Part shown: positions 1-8,302 of the stretch, one piece after another
How the letters are laid out: every line of letters begins with the position of its first letter
Numbering within the stretch: position 1 is the first letter of the stretch
Source of the DNA: Methylophilales bacterium 28-44-11
GTDB lineage: Bacteria; Pseudomonadota; Gammaproteobacteria; Burkholderiales; Methylophilaceae
Direction: 5' to 3'
Assembly (NCBI GenBank): GCA_002281475.1
Contig: NCGC01000007.1
Span: forward strand, 1-36,504
DNA: 36,504 nt
Program-made: the position numbers and the translations under genes
Notes under the pieces: generated by a model
Told to the model about the DNA's origin: nothing
Database searches by the model: none
The model's input: only the letters and a program-made list of their open reading frames with translations

Positions 1-1060
1 CCTGCCAAGCCTGCGCTTCTTGTTGCTTGAGCAAACCATCGTCGGCAAAACTTTCTAGTGTTTGCATGCGCGCTTGTGATTGCGCTAATACCTCAGGCAA
101 TTCTTCAGGACGTATCCGATATTTTCGACTCATGCCATGAATCATCTGTATGCGCGATTCTACTTCAGCCAAACGTGCTGGGTCGAGCTCTGTACGTTGC
201 AAATAGCGATTCAAAAAACGGCTGGTTTCTTCTAATTGGATCACCGCAGAATCCACTGTGTTCAACGCTTCTTGCAAAGCTGAATCAAACTCAATCAGGT
301 CAGATAATTGATGTTGCACTTGGCCTAACAATGCGAATGAGCTGGGCTCTGCATCACCTAGCAACGCCAAACATGCTTCTACACCTTGCAGTAAACTGGC
401 ACCATGACTCAAACGACTATGCTCTTGTTGCAAGGCGGCCCAGTCATCAACATCAAAACCCAACTGTTTGATTTCCCGTACCTTGTCACGCAACTCAGCC
501 AGCTCTTCTGCATATTCCGCGGCGTTTTCTTCGGCGGATAGTCGCTGTTGATGTAATGTTGACCAATGCTGGAAATGCACAGTTACCGATTTTGCAAGCT
601 CAGAAGTTTGCGCAAACGCATCTAAAATCTCGCGCTGAGTAGCCGTTTTTAATAGAGAGTGATGGGCATTTTGGCTATAAATATCAATAAGGAATTCGCC
701 CAATTCTTTAAGTTGCCCCACCGTCGCCGACGTGCCATTGATAAACCCACGGCTTCGGCCATCGGCATAGATGACACGGCGTAATATTAAACTGCCTGTA
801 TCTTCAATCTCATGGTCTGCTAACCACAGTTGCGCCTGCATATTATCTTGTATATCGAAAGTCGTGCTAATGTCGGCTTTTTCACAACCCACTCGCGTAA
901 CAGCGCCATCGTTTCTAGCTCCTAAACTGAGAGACAAGGCATCAATTAAGATGGATTTACCTGCGCCCGTTTCACCCGTGAGTGCAGTAAACCCAGATTC
1001 AAACTCTAAGTCGAGCGATTCGACAATAATAAAATCACGTATAGATAACGCTTGTAACAT
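1..1060 (-). CDS. recN: DNA repair protein RecN (N-terminal part, cut by window edge)
   Basis: SMC-like ATPase of recombinational double-strand-break repair, acting on the nucleoid. The reading frame is open from an ATG at 1060 to the left edge, giving about 353 N-terminal residues of a protein usually near 550. The Walker A motif TGETGAGKS lies about 30 residues from the start, inside the typical RecN opening MLQALSIRDFIIVESLDLEF. It is followed by the RecN-type segment SRGFINGTSATVGQLKELGE and then a long charged, heptad-rich stretch expected for the coiled-coil arm. The C-terminal Walker B half lies outside the window. It is 29 bases downstream of nadK on the same strand, a neighbour pair common in proteobacteria, so co-transcription is likely. 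No SOS box is visible directly in front, consistent with nadK being the first gene. Identification is confident. Confidence 0.95.
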   Translation of the reverse strand, partial: MLQALSIRDFIIVESLDLEFESGFTALTGETGAGKSILIDALSLSLGARNDGAVTRVGCEKADISTTFDIQDNMQAQLWLADHEIEDTGSLILRRVIYADGRSRGFINGTSATVGQLKELGEFLIDIYSQNAHHSLLKTATQREILDAFAQTSELAKSVTVHFQHWSTLHQQRLSAEENAAEYAEELAELRDKVREIKQLGFDVDDWAALQQEHSRLSHGASLLQGVEACLALLGDAEPSSFALLGQVQHQLSDLIEFDSALQEALNTVDSAVIQLEETSRFLNRYLQRTELDPARLAEVESRIQMIHGMSRKYRIRPEELPEVLAQSQARMQTLESFADDGLLKQQEAQAWQ

Positions 1061-1089
1061 AGATTTACTCAATTTTACTCATTGCAACA

Positions 1090-1971
1090 TTAGCCCCAAT
1101 TGAGCTTATTACGCAACATATCAAAATAACAATAGCCTTTTGGATGCAATAACAAAATGTCCTGCTCTGCCCGTATCACGCGCACTTGGTCACCAACATT
1201 CAAGGTTTGTTGATACTGCCCATCCAAACTTAGTTGTGCATCGTCCGCTTGCATCACGGTCACATCGCACACACACTCGCTTGGCACTGTGATGGGACGA
1301 TTACTTAACGTATGCGGACTAATCGGCACCAAAGAAATCGCATTCAAATCAGGGTGCAAAATTGGCCCACCTGCGGATAAGGCATAAGCTGTAGTGCCGG
1401 TTGGGGAACTTAAAATTAAACCATCCGCACGCTGTTTGGAGACAAACTGACCATTTATCTCCACTTCCATCTCCATCAATCGTAGTGCACTTTTAATTAC
1501 AACATCATTGAGTGCCACGCCATTTAATACTTGTACGCCAGCTCGATAGACGCTTGCCTCAAGCAACATACGGCTTTCCGCCTGAAAATCGCCAGCTAAT
1601 ATTTTATCAATTTCCACGAGCATATCTTCAGTACGTAAGTCAGTTAAAAACCCCAACCTTCCCCGATTGATGCCGACTAACGGCACTGGTTTCGGCAATT
1701 GATTTTCATACAAACTCCTGGCAACGCTTAACATGGTGCCATCGCCTCCCATCACCACCACCAAATCTACTTGGGTGCCAATTTCAGATAGCGTGGTGGT
1801 ATTCACGCCAACCAACGAGGCATGATGTGCCGTATTCTCTTCTACCCATACCTGAATGTCTTTTTGAGACAAGTGTTGCACCAGTTGTGCCAGCTCGTGT
1901 TGCATTTGCTGCAAGGCATTTGGGTCCATATATTTGCCAATGATGGCAATAGATGCGAATTGTTTTTTCAT
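1090..1971 (-). CDS. nadK: NAD kinase
   Basis: Phosphorylates NAD+ to NADP+ in the cytosol, using ATP or polyphosphate. At 293 residues it has the usual bacterial length. The GGDG catalytic motif is at residues 75-78, the LND segment that contacts the nicotinamide ribose is near 154-156, and the conserved stretch SSPTGTTAYALSAGGP lies near 188-203. The ATG at 1971 fits the family N-terminus (MKKQFASIAIIGK), although no good ribosome binding site precedes it. The gene is transcribed toward recN and divergently from hrcA, with about 90 bases between the two starts. No convincing sigma70 hexamers could be assigned there. Identification is confident. Confidence 0.96.
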   Translation of the reverse strand: MKKQFASIAIIGKYMDPNALQQMQHELAQLVQHLSQKDIQVWVEENTAHHASLVGVNTTTLSEIGTQVDLVVVMGGDGTMLSVARSLYENQLPKPVPLVGINRGRLGFLTDLRTEDMLVEIDKILAGDFQAESRMLLEASVYRAGVQVLNGVALNDVVIKSALRLMEMEVEINGQFVSKQRADGLILSSPTGTTAYALSAGGPILHPDLNAISLVPISPHTLSNRPITVPSECVCDVTVMQADDAQLSLDGQYQQTLNVGDQVRVIRAEQDILLLHPKGYCYFDMLRNKLNWG

Positions 1972-2061
1972 GGCAGAATTAAATCACAGATGCGCCTCGC
2001 TTAAAAGCAAATGCCGCTGTTATCTAGGAACTAATTCGGGCAAAATGACACCTTATTTAAA

Positions 2062-3099
2062 ATGTTGAATGTCAGCTTGGACAAACGCGCACAAATACTA
2101 CTTAAAACCTTGGTGGAACATTACATTAGTGATGGTCAACCCATAGGTTCGCGTACGCTGTTACATCACTCTGGCCTAGATGTCAGCCCTGCCACCATTC
2201 GCAACGTGATGAGCGATTTAGAGCAACTGGGATTTATCACCAGCCCACATACCTCTTCGGGTCGTATTCCAACGCAAAAAGGCTACCGATTGTTTGTGGA
2301 CTCTTTATTAACAGTCAAGCCTTTGGAAATTAATGCATTTCAGCAACTGAAGGATGGCCTAAACTCACCCAACCAAAGTGCGTTAATCAACAATGCTGCA
2401 GACATGCTCTCACAGCTCACTCAATTTGCGGGCGTGGTGTTGACACCCAAACGTAAACGGGTGGCATTTAAGCATTTAGAGTTTTTAGCGCTGACCGAGA
2501 AAAAACTGTTGGTCATTATCGTGACCGAAGACGGCAATGTGCAGAATCGTATCTTAGTGACTGAGAAACCCTACTCTGCCAGTGAATTAACGCAGGCTAG
2601 CAATTACTTTAATGCGCATTATCAAGGCTTTACCTTAGAGGAAGTAAAGCAAAAACTATTATCTGAGCTTAAACAAATGCAAGCGGATATGAATAAGCTG
2701 ATGTCCGCTGCATTAGAGACCTCTCAATTAAACGCGGAAGATAACAAAGATGCAGTGGTCATTGCTGGTGAACGTAATTTATTACAAGTGGATGAGCTTT
2801 CTACTAATGTTACCAGCCTGCGTAAATTGTTTGAAATATTTGAACGGCGCACATCACTGATGCAACTTTTAGATAACAGTCAGCGCGCTGAGGGCATACA
2901 AATATTTATTGGCGGTGAAAGCGGATATTTACCACTCGACGAATGTAGTATGGTGACTGCCCCATACGAAGCAGATGGTCAAGTGGTGGGCACACTCGGT
3001 GTCATTGGCCCAACACGCATGGCGTATGAACGCGTGATTCCTATTGTCGATGTCACTGCAAAATTACTTTCTAACGCACTTTCCTCCAACCAAAATTAA
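2062..3099 (+). CDS. hrcA: heat-inducible transcription repressor HrcA
   Basis: DNA-binding repressor of class I heat-shock genes; it binds CIRCE operators and needs GroEL for activity. The protein has 345 residues, normal for HrcA. The N-terminal winged helix is recognisable (KRAQILLKTLVEHYISDG, then SPATIRNVMSDLEQLGF near residues 45-60 and TSSGRIPTQKGYR). A GAF-like middle part and the C-terminal segment containing GVIGPTRMAYERVIPIVD follow. It is divergent from nadK and runs into hemH, which starts 19 bases after its stop. No CIRCE inverted repeat was found in its own upstream region or before grpE or dnaK, so its targets are probably elsewhere (for example groESL). Identification is confident. 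Confidence 0.95.
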   Translation: MLNVSLDKRAQILLKTLVEHYISDGQPIGSRTLLHHSGLDVSPATIRNVMSDLEQLGFITSPHTSSGRIPTQKGYRLFVDSLLTVKPLEINAFQQLKDGLNSPNQSALINNAADMLSQLTQFAGVVLTPKRKRVAFKHLEFLALTEKKLLVIIVTEDGNVQNRILVTEKPYSASELTQASNYFNAHYQGFTLEEVKQKLLSELKQMQADMNKLMSAALETSQLNAEDNKDAVVIAGERNLLQVDELSTNVTSLRKLFEIFERRTSLMQLLDNSQRAEGIQIFIGGESGYLPLDECSMVTAPYEADGQVVGTLGVIGPTRMAYERVIPIVDVTAKLLSNALSSNQN

Positions 3100-3118
3100 C
3101 TTCATTATTGGTAAACGC

Positions 3119-4228
3119 ATGGCATATTTCAATCCAGAACCCCCTCTTCAACATGGCGATCAACTTAAAGTAGGTATATTATTGGCCAACTTAGGGACGC
3201 CTGATGCGCCCACAGCAAAAGCGCTACGTCCCTACTTACAGCAGTTTTTAATGGATAGACGCGTGGTAGAGATTCCACGCTTTATTTGGTGTTGGATTTT
3301 ACACTGCATTATTTTAGTGATTCGTCCAAAAAAATCGGCTGAGAAATATGCGCAAGTCTGGACTAAAGAAGGTTCGCCTTTGCTCGTGCATGCCCAAAAA
3401 CAAACTAAATTACTGGAAGGTTTTTTAGCGCAGCATATCCAGTCGCCCTTTGCCGTTGCATTGGGCATGAGTTACGGCAACCCTAGTATGAAACAAGCGA
3501 TAGAGGACTTAAAAGCACAACACTGCAATAAAATCTTAGTCTTTCCGCTCTATCCACAGTATGCAGCCAGCAGCACAGCTGCAGCGTTTGATAGCGTTTG
3601 GCGTGTACTCCTAAAAATGCGTAACGTGCCGGCCATTCGTACCATCAAACACTATCACGATCATCCAGCCTATATTAAAGCGTTGGCCGCGAATGTACGT
3701 GAACATTGGCGGTTGAACGGTGGCAAACCAAACAAACTAGTGATGAGCTTTCATGGTGTGCCTAAGTTTCATCTACTCAAAGGGGATGCTTATCATTGCG
3801 AGTGCCATAAAACAGGACGCTTGTTAGCAGAAGCGCTTGAGTTGACCAAAGATGAATATTTGGTGGCTTTTCAATCCCGTTTTGGTAAGCAGGAATGGCT
3901 CAAGCCTTACTTAGCTACGACCCTAGAAGCGTTGGGTAAAGCCAACACGAAACGCATTGATGTCATTTGCCCTGGCTTTAGTAGCGACTGCTTAGAAACA
4001 TTAGAGGAAATTGCCATGGAAGGACAACATATCTTTCAAAGTAATGGCGGGGGCGATTATCACTACATCCCTGCCTTGAACGAAAGTGAATTATGGATGC
4101 AAGCGCTGACCCAAATCGCTCTTGAAAACTTGCATGGCTGGGTCAGTGCTACTTGGGATAATGCAGACGCTAAAAGTACGGCTGAACTTACAAAATTACG
4201 TGCACAAAGTTTGGGCGCAAAACAATAA
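3119..4228 (+). CDS. hemH: ferrochelatase
   Basis: Inserts Fe2+ into protoporphyrin IX, the last step of protoheme synthesis, at the cytoplasmic membrane surface. The protein has 369 residues from the ATG at 3119. An in-frame ATG at 3044 would overlap the end of hrcA and add 25 unconserved residues, so the later start is preferred. Family signatures are visible: GILLANLGTPDAP near the N-terminus, FPLYPQYAASSTAA, the catalytic-His segment MSFHGVP (His about 212) and a C-terminal SSDCLETLEEI with the conserved Glu. It probably shares the hrcA transcript. The last bases overlap a possible promoter for the heptose operon at 4211-4238. Identification is confident. Confidence 0.95.
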   Translation: MAYFNPEPPLQHGDQLKVGILLANLGTPDAPTAKALRPYLQQFLMDRRVVEIPRFIWCWILHCIILVIRPKKSAEKYAQVWTKEGSPLLVHAQKQTKLLEGFLAQHIQSPFAVALGMSYGNPSMKQAIEDLKAQHCNKILVFPLYPQYAASSTAAAFDSVWRVLLKMRNVPAIRTIKHYHDHPAYIKALAANVREHWRLNGGKPNKLVMSFHGVPKFHLLKGDAYHCECHKTGRLLAEALELTKDEYLVAFQSRFGKQEWLKPYLATTLEALGKANTKRIDVICPGFSSDCLETLEEIAMEGQHIFQSNGGGDYHYIPALNESELWMQALTQIALENLHGWVSATWDNADAKSTAELTKLRAQSLGAKQ

Positions 4229-4238
4229 GCGTTATACT
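4211..4238 (+). promoter_or_regulatory. possible sigma70 promoter of the heptose operon
   Basis: TTGGGC (4211-4216) and TATACT (4233-4238) are separated by 16 bases and lie 27 bases before the hldD start, overlapping the end of hemH. The -10 is one base from consensus and the -35 matches only TTG, so this is a motif reading, not proof. Confidence 0.4.
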
Positions 4239-4264
4239 TATGTTTTGACTGAGATATTGAAACT

Positions 4265-5254
4265 ATGATTGTTATCACAGGCGGTGCAGGCATGATAGGC
4301 TCCATGATAGCCTGGCATCTCAACACCAAACTTGGTCGTGAAGATTTAATCATCACAGACCGCATCACGCATGAATCCCAGTGGCAAAATTTAGTGCACC
4401 GCCACTATGTGGAGTACTTAGACAAAGATCAATTGCTCGATTGGTTAGTCGATAACGACCATGTCACTGCGATTATCCATATGGGCGCGATTAGCGCCAC
4501 GACTGAGCGGGATTTCAATAAGTTAGTCGCCGATAATATTCATTATTCACAAGATTTATGGTCGTGGTGCGCAGAGCATGATGTGCCGTTTTTCTATGCA
4601 AGTTCTGCCGCCACCTATGGCGCAGGCGAACGTGGTTACAACGATACTAGCATCGATCATTTAAGACCGCTCAATGGCTATGGTTACTCAAAGCATTTTT
4701 TCGACCAATGGGTATTGAGACAAGTGGCTGAAAAACAACCTACGCCACCAGCATGGGCTGGCTTTAAGTTTTTTAATGTATATGGCCCTAACGAATACCA
4801 TAAGGAGCGCATGGCTAGCGTTGCATTTCATACCTTTAACCAGTTTAAAGACACTGGCACCATGAAATTATTTAAAGGCACCAAAACCGATGTTGAAGAC
4901 GGCATGCAGTTACGCGACTTTGTGTATGTAAAAGATGCCGCGAATGTTGTCGCTTATTTTTTAACTGCTGGGCTTAGTAAGCGTACCGCGCCTAATGGAA
5001 TATACAACATTGGCACAGGGGAAGCACGCAGCTTTAAGGACTTAGCCACCAATGTCATGACCAGCATGGCCCGTGAACCCAACATTACCTACATCGACAT
5101 GCCCCAAGACCTGCAAGGCAAGTATCAATATTTTACGCAAGCCAATATGGATAAATTGCGCAAAGCCGGTTACAAAACCCCTTTTACCAGCCTTGAAGAT
5201 GGCGTAAAAGATTATGTACAAAACTATTTATTGCAAGAGGATCCCTACTGCTGA
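4265..5254 (+). CDS. hldD: ADP-L-glycero-D-manno-heptose 6-epimerase
   Basis: Converts ADP-D,D-heptose to ADP-L,D-heptose, the last step in making the inner-core LPS heptose donor, in the cytosol. It is a 329-residue short-chain dehydrogenase-type protein. The N-terminal NADP-binding motif is TGGAGMIGS (residues 5-13), the catalytic YxxxK is Y139-K143 (YGYSK), and the epimerase segments KFFNVYGPNEYHK and LRDFVYVKDAANV are present. It is the first gene of a tightly packed operon: its TGA overlaps the ATG of gmhA (TGATG). Identification is confident. Confidence 0.96.
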   Translation: MIVITGGAGMIGSMIAWHLNTKLGREDLIITDRITHESQWQNLVHRHYVEYLDKDQLLDWLVDNDHVTAIIHMGAISATTERDFNKLVADNIHYSQDLWSWCAEHDVPFFYASSAATYGAGERGYNDTSIDHLRPLNGYGYSKHFFDQWVLRQVAEKQPTPPAWAGFKFFNVYGPNEYHKERMASVAFHTFNQFKDTGTMKLFKGTKTDVEDGMQLRDFVYVKDAANVVAYFLTAGLSKRTAPNGIYNIGTGEARSFKDLATNVMTSMAREPNITYIDMPQDLQGKYQYFTQANMDKLRKAGYKTPFTSLEDGVKDYVQNYLLQEDPYC

Positions 5255-5817
5255 TGAAATACGTCGATTATTTAAAAGGTGAGCATGCTGCGCACATGGC
5301 CATGTTCAACGCATTGGAGTCACTGTTCCCACTCATTAGTGAGGTTGGCATTCAGTTACAACAATGCATTCAGCGCGGTGGTAAAGTCCTACTGATGGGC
5401 AATGGTGGCAGTGCTGCAGATAGCCAGCATATTGCGGCTGAAATTGTCGGCCGCTATAAAAAGGAGCGCAAAGGCTTACCTGCGATTGCACTGACGACTG
5501 ATACCTCTATATTAACCTCTGTAGGCAATGATTACGGTTACGACTATATTTTTGCGCGCCAAATTGAAGCGCTATGCAGACCTGAAGATATCGTGATTGG
5601 CCTCACCACCTCTGGCAATAGCGCTAATGTGGTGAAAGCGATTGAAGCTGCAAAAGCAACCGGCGCTATCACTGTGGGTTTAACCGGCGGTACGGGTGGC
5701 AAGCTTACTGCCTTGTGCGATTACAACATTGTGGTACCTTCAAGTGTAACCGCGCGTATTCAAGAGGCGCATATTTTTATTGGTCACTCTTTATGTGAAA
5801 TTTTAGAGTCTGACTAA
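5254..5817 (+). CDS. gmhA: sedoheptulose 7-phosphate isomerase
   Basis: Converts sedoheptulose 7-phosphate to D-glycero-D-manno-heptose 7-phosphate, the committed first step of ADP-heptose synthesis. It is a 187-residue single SIS-domain protein, the family's usual length. The phosphate-binding GNGGSAADSQH lies at about residues 49-59, the second loop TTSGNSANV follows near 118, and the C-terminal QEAHIFIGH contains the conserved active-site histidine region. Its start overlaps the hldD stop and its TAA overlaps the hldE ATG (TAATG), indicating translational coupling. DnaA-associated DiaA is a paralogue, but the heptose operon context decides for GmhA. Identification is confident. Confidence 0.94.
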   Translation: MKYVDYLKGEHAAHMAMFNALESLFPLISEVGIQLQQCIQRGGKVLLMGNGGSAADSQHIAAEIVGRYKKERKGLPAIALTTDTSILTSVGNDYGYDYIFARQIEALCRPEDIVIGLTTSGNSANVVKAIEAAKATGAITVGLTGGTGGKLTALCDYNIVVPSSVTARIQEAHIFIGHSLCEILESD

Positions 5818-7274
5818 TGCAACAAACATTAGTCAATCAAGTTAAACAGTTCGGTCAAACCAATCAACATGCATTAGTCATTGGTGATGTCATGCTGGAT
5901 CGCTATTTAATTGGCGAAGTCAACCGTATCTCACCTGAAGCACCGGTCCCCGTGGTATTACTTAAACAACAAAATGAACGTGCTGGCGGCGCTGCCAACG
6001 TAGCAGCCAATTTGGCATTACTCGGTATAAACACATGTATTTTGGGTTGTATTGGTCAAGATACTGAAGGCCAATCACTGGTACAACTGATGCAAACCAA
6101 TGGCATTGATGTGCAAGGTATGGTGACTTCTGCTCATCGTCCCACGATTGCCAAAACACGCATATTAGGCGGCCATCAACAAATGATGCGGCTAGACCAA
6201 GAAGACAGTGGTGTATTTAATCTAGAAGAAACTAATCAGATACTGAGCGCATTTCAACAAGCCATGACGAAATTACCTGCCATTGTGGTGCTATCAGATT
6301 ACGCGAAGGGGCTGCTCAGCCCAACCATTTGCCAATCCATCATTCAAGCCTGTCGGCAAGCTAACATACCCGTTCTGGTAGACCCAAAAGGGGTCGATTA
6401 CACCAAGTACCATGGCGCCACAGCACTCACGCCCAATAAAAAAGAAACGGCCGAAGCCTGCCACACCCAAGTGAACGATGCCCAGTTGATTGAAAAGGCT
6501 CAGCAACTTAAAACTAGCCTAGGCCTAAAGTTTTTAGCGGTCACACGAAGTGAAGAAGGCATCACATTACTCGATGACACCTCGCATCATTTGCAAGCCA
6601 CCGCGCAACAGGTATTTGACGTGTCAGGTGCTGGCGACACTGTGATTGCAACCCTTGCGGCAGGACTCATGCATTGCTTAAGTCCACTAGAAAGCTTACA
6701 GCTTGCCAACATTGCTGCCGGCGTGGTCGTGGGTCAAGTGGGGACAGTGCCTATTACTAAGCATGCGCTGATACACGCCTTGGAAGATCAACGTTCGAAT
6801 GAGCAAGCACATAAAATATGTGATTTACCTGAACTGATGGAAAAAGTGTCGCTTTGGAAACAAGCCAATCAAAACATTGTATTTACCAATGGCTGTTTTG
6901 ATTTGCTGCACGCAGGACATGTGACCTATTTAGAAGCGGCCAAAAAACGGGGTGATAAACTTATTTTGGGGCTGAATACTGATCGCTCAGTCAGCGCACT
7001 CAAAGGCCCCACCCGCCCAGTCGTCAATGAGAATGATAGAGCGCGCGTATTAGCTGCTTTGGAATCGGTAGATGCGGTTATTTTATTTGACGAAGATACA
7101 CCGCTCAAACTGATTAATGCGATCCAACCGCACATCATTGCTAAAGGCAGTGATTACACAGCAGACCAAGTCGTTGGTGGTAATGAAGTGTTATCTTGGG
7201 GCGGTGAAATCGCCTTGATTGATCTGGTAGCAGGTAGAAGCACCAGCAACATGATTAAAAAAATGAACAGTTAG
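5817..7274 (+). CDS. hldE: bifunctional heptose 7-phosphate kinase / heptose 1-phosphate adenylyltransferase
   Basis: Carries two steps of ADP-heptose synthesis: phosphorylation of heptose 7-phosphate at C1 and, after dephosphorylation by GmhB, adenylylation of heptose 1-phosphate. It has 485 residues in the full fused form. The PfkB-type kinase domain (about 1-320) has the RAGGAANVAANLALLG substrate motif near 55-70 and the catalytic GAGDT at 271-275. The nucleotidyltransferase domain (about 345-485) has FTNGCFDLLHAGHVTYLE from residue 356 and ends with GRSTSNMI. Some bacteria split these into hldA and hldC; here both are in one chain. Identification is confident. Confidence 0.96.
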   Translation: MQQTLVNQVKQFGQTNQHALVIGDVMLDRYLIGEVNRISPEAPVPVVLLKQQNERAGGAANVAANLALLGINTCILGCIGQDTEGQSLVQLMQTNGIDVQGMVTSAHRPTIAKTRILGGHQQMMRLDQEDSGVFNLEETNQILSAFQQAMTKLPAIVVLSDYAKGLLSPTICQSIIQACRQANIPVLVDPKGVDYTKYHGATALTPNKKETAEACHTQVNDAQLIEKAQQLKTSLGLKFLAVTRSEEGITLLDDTSHHLQATAQQVFDVSGAGDTVIATLAAGLMHCLSPLESLQLANIAAGVVVGQVGTVPITKHALIHALEDQRSNEQAHKICDLPELMEKVSLWKQANQNIVFTNGCFDLLHAGHVTYLEAAKKRGDKLILGLNTDRSVSALKGPTRPVVNENDRARVLAALESVDAVILFDEDTPLKLINAIQPHIIAKGSDYTADQVVGGNEVLSWGGEIALIDLVAGRSTSNMIKKMNS

Positions 7275-7288
7275 TTGGTATATCCGTC

Positions 7289-8299
7289 ATGCCAGAAAAG
7301 ATTTTAGTACTTGGTCCAGCGTGGGTAGGCGATATGGTGCTTGCACAGAGTCTGTTCAAAACACTTAAATTTAATCAACCAGATTGCACGATTGACGTAG
7401 CCGCCCCCGCTTGGACACTTCCACTGCTGGAGCGTATGCCTGAGGTTTCTGCTGCGATTCCATTGCCTTTCAAACATGGCGAGCTCGCATTTTGGAAACG
7501 CATCGTATTTGGCAAATCACTCAAACACAAAGGCTATACCCAAGCCATAATTCTCACCAACTCATTTAAATCTGCCCTTCTTCCTTGGGCAGCAGGCATT
7601 ACCAAACGCACCAGTTTTTTAGGCGAAATGCGTTACGGCTTAATTAACGACATTCACACACTAGACAAATCTCAACTCAAAATGACAGTGCAGCGATTTG
7701 TCAGTTTGGGGCTTGAAAACAATACCCCGTTGCCAGACCCTTTGCCAATTCCCAGCTTGGTTACCAATAAACAGCAAGCGCATCTTGTGCTTAAGAAGCT
7801 CGATATTCCAGCATTGGAATCACCAATTTTAGGCTTATGTCCTGGTGCTGAATACGGCGAAGCCAAACGCTGGCCCGCTGAAAACTATGCTGAAGTGGCA
7901 AATGCTGCCATTGCCAAAGGCTGGCAAGTTTGGCTGTTTGGTTCTGATAAAGACATCCCTGTGACCAATCAAATCAATCAACTTACACAAAACCAATGTA
8001 TGAACTTGGGCGGAAAAACCAAACTTGGAGAAGCCATTGATTTAATGGCGCTTTGTCATACTGTGGTGAGCAATGATTCTGGGTTGATGCACGTTGCAGC
8101 CGCACTAGATAAAAAATTAGTGGCTATCTTTGGTTCGTCTGACCCTTACCACACCCCACCCTTGCATCCAGATGCTGTAATTGAATATTTAAAATTAGAT
8201 TGTAGCCCTTGCTTTAAACGGGAATGCCCATTGGGGCATTTGAATTGTTTAAAATTAATTCAACCCACCACTATTTGTACAACCATATTTGGTGCTTAA
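7289..8299 (+). CDS. waaF: ADP-heptose:LPS heptosyltransferase II
   Basis: GT9 enzyme that adds the second heptose to the LPS inner core at the cytoplasmic face of the inner membrane. At 336 residues it follows the E. coli WaaF pattern closely: opening ILVLGPAWVGDMVLAQSL, LTNSFKSALLP, EMRYGLINDIH, the WaaF-specific PGAEYGEAKRWP, and SNDSGLMHVAAAL in the donor-binding domain. The tail has a cysteine-rich CSPCFKRECPLGH segment that I recall from many WaaF proteins. The gene starts 14 bases after hldE and completes the donor-synthesis/transfer operon; waaC lies 17 kb away. Identification is confident. Confidence 0.94.
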   Translation: MPEKILVLGPAWVGDMVLAQSLFKTLKFNQPDCTIDVAAPAWTLPLLERMPEVSAAIPLPFKHGELAFWKRIVFGKSLKHKGYTQAIILTNSFKSALLPWAAGITKRTSFLGEMRYGLINDIHTLDKSQLKMTVQRFVSLGLENNTPLPDPLPIPSLVTNKQQAHLVLKKLDIPALESPILGLCPGAEYGEAKRWPAENYAEVANAAIAKGWQVWLFGSDKDIPVTNQINQLTQNQCMNLGGKTKLGEAIDLMALCHTVVSNDSGLMHVAAALDKKLVAIFGSSDPYHTPPLHPDAVIEYLKLDCSPCFKRECPLGHLNCLKLIQPTTICTTIFGA

Positions 8300-8302
8300 A
8301 AG

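Noticed and set aside
58..471. Plus-strand open frame of 137 codons at the left end
   Set aside because: It lies antisense to recN, whose minus-strand frame carries the Walker A motif and family sequence; the plus frame shows no recognisable pattern.
771..1103. Plus-strand open frame over the recN start
   Set aside because: Shadow of recN on the opposite strand; low-complexity composition and no family features.
1972..2061. CIRCE operator or clear promoter between nadK and hrcA
   Set aside because: No TTAGCACTC/GAGTGCTAA-like arms and no pair of hexamers with acceptable spacing could be found.
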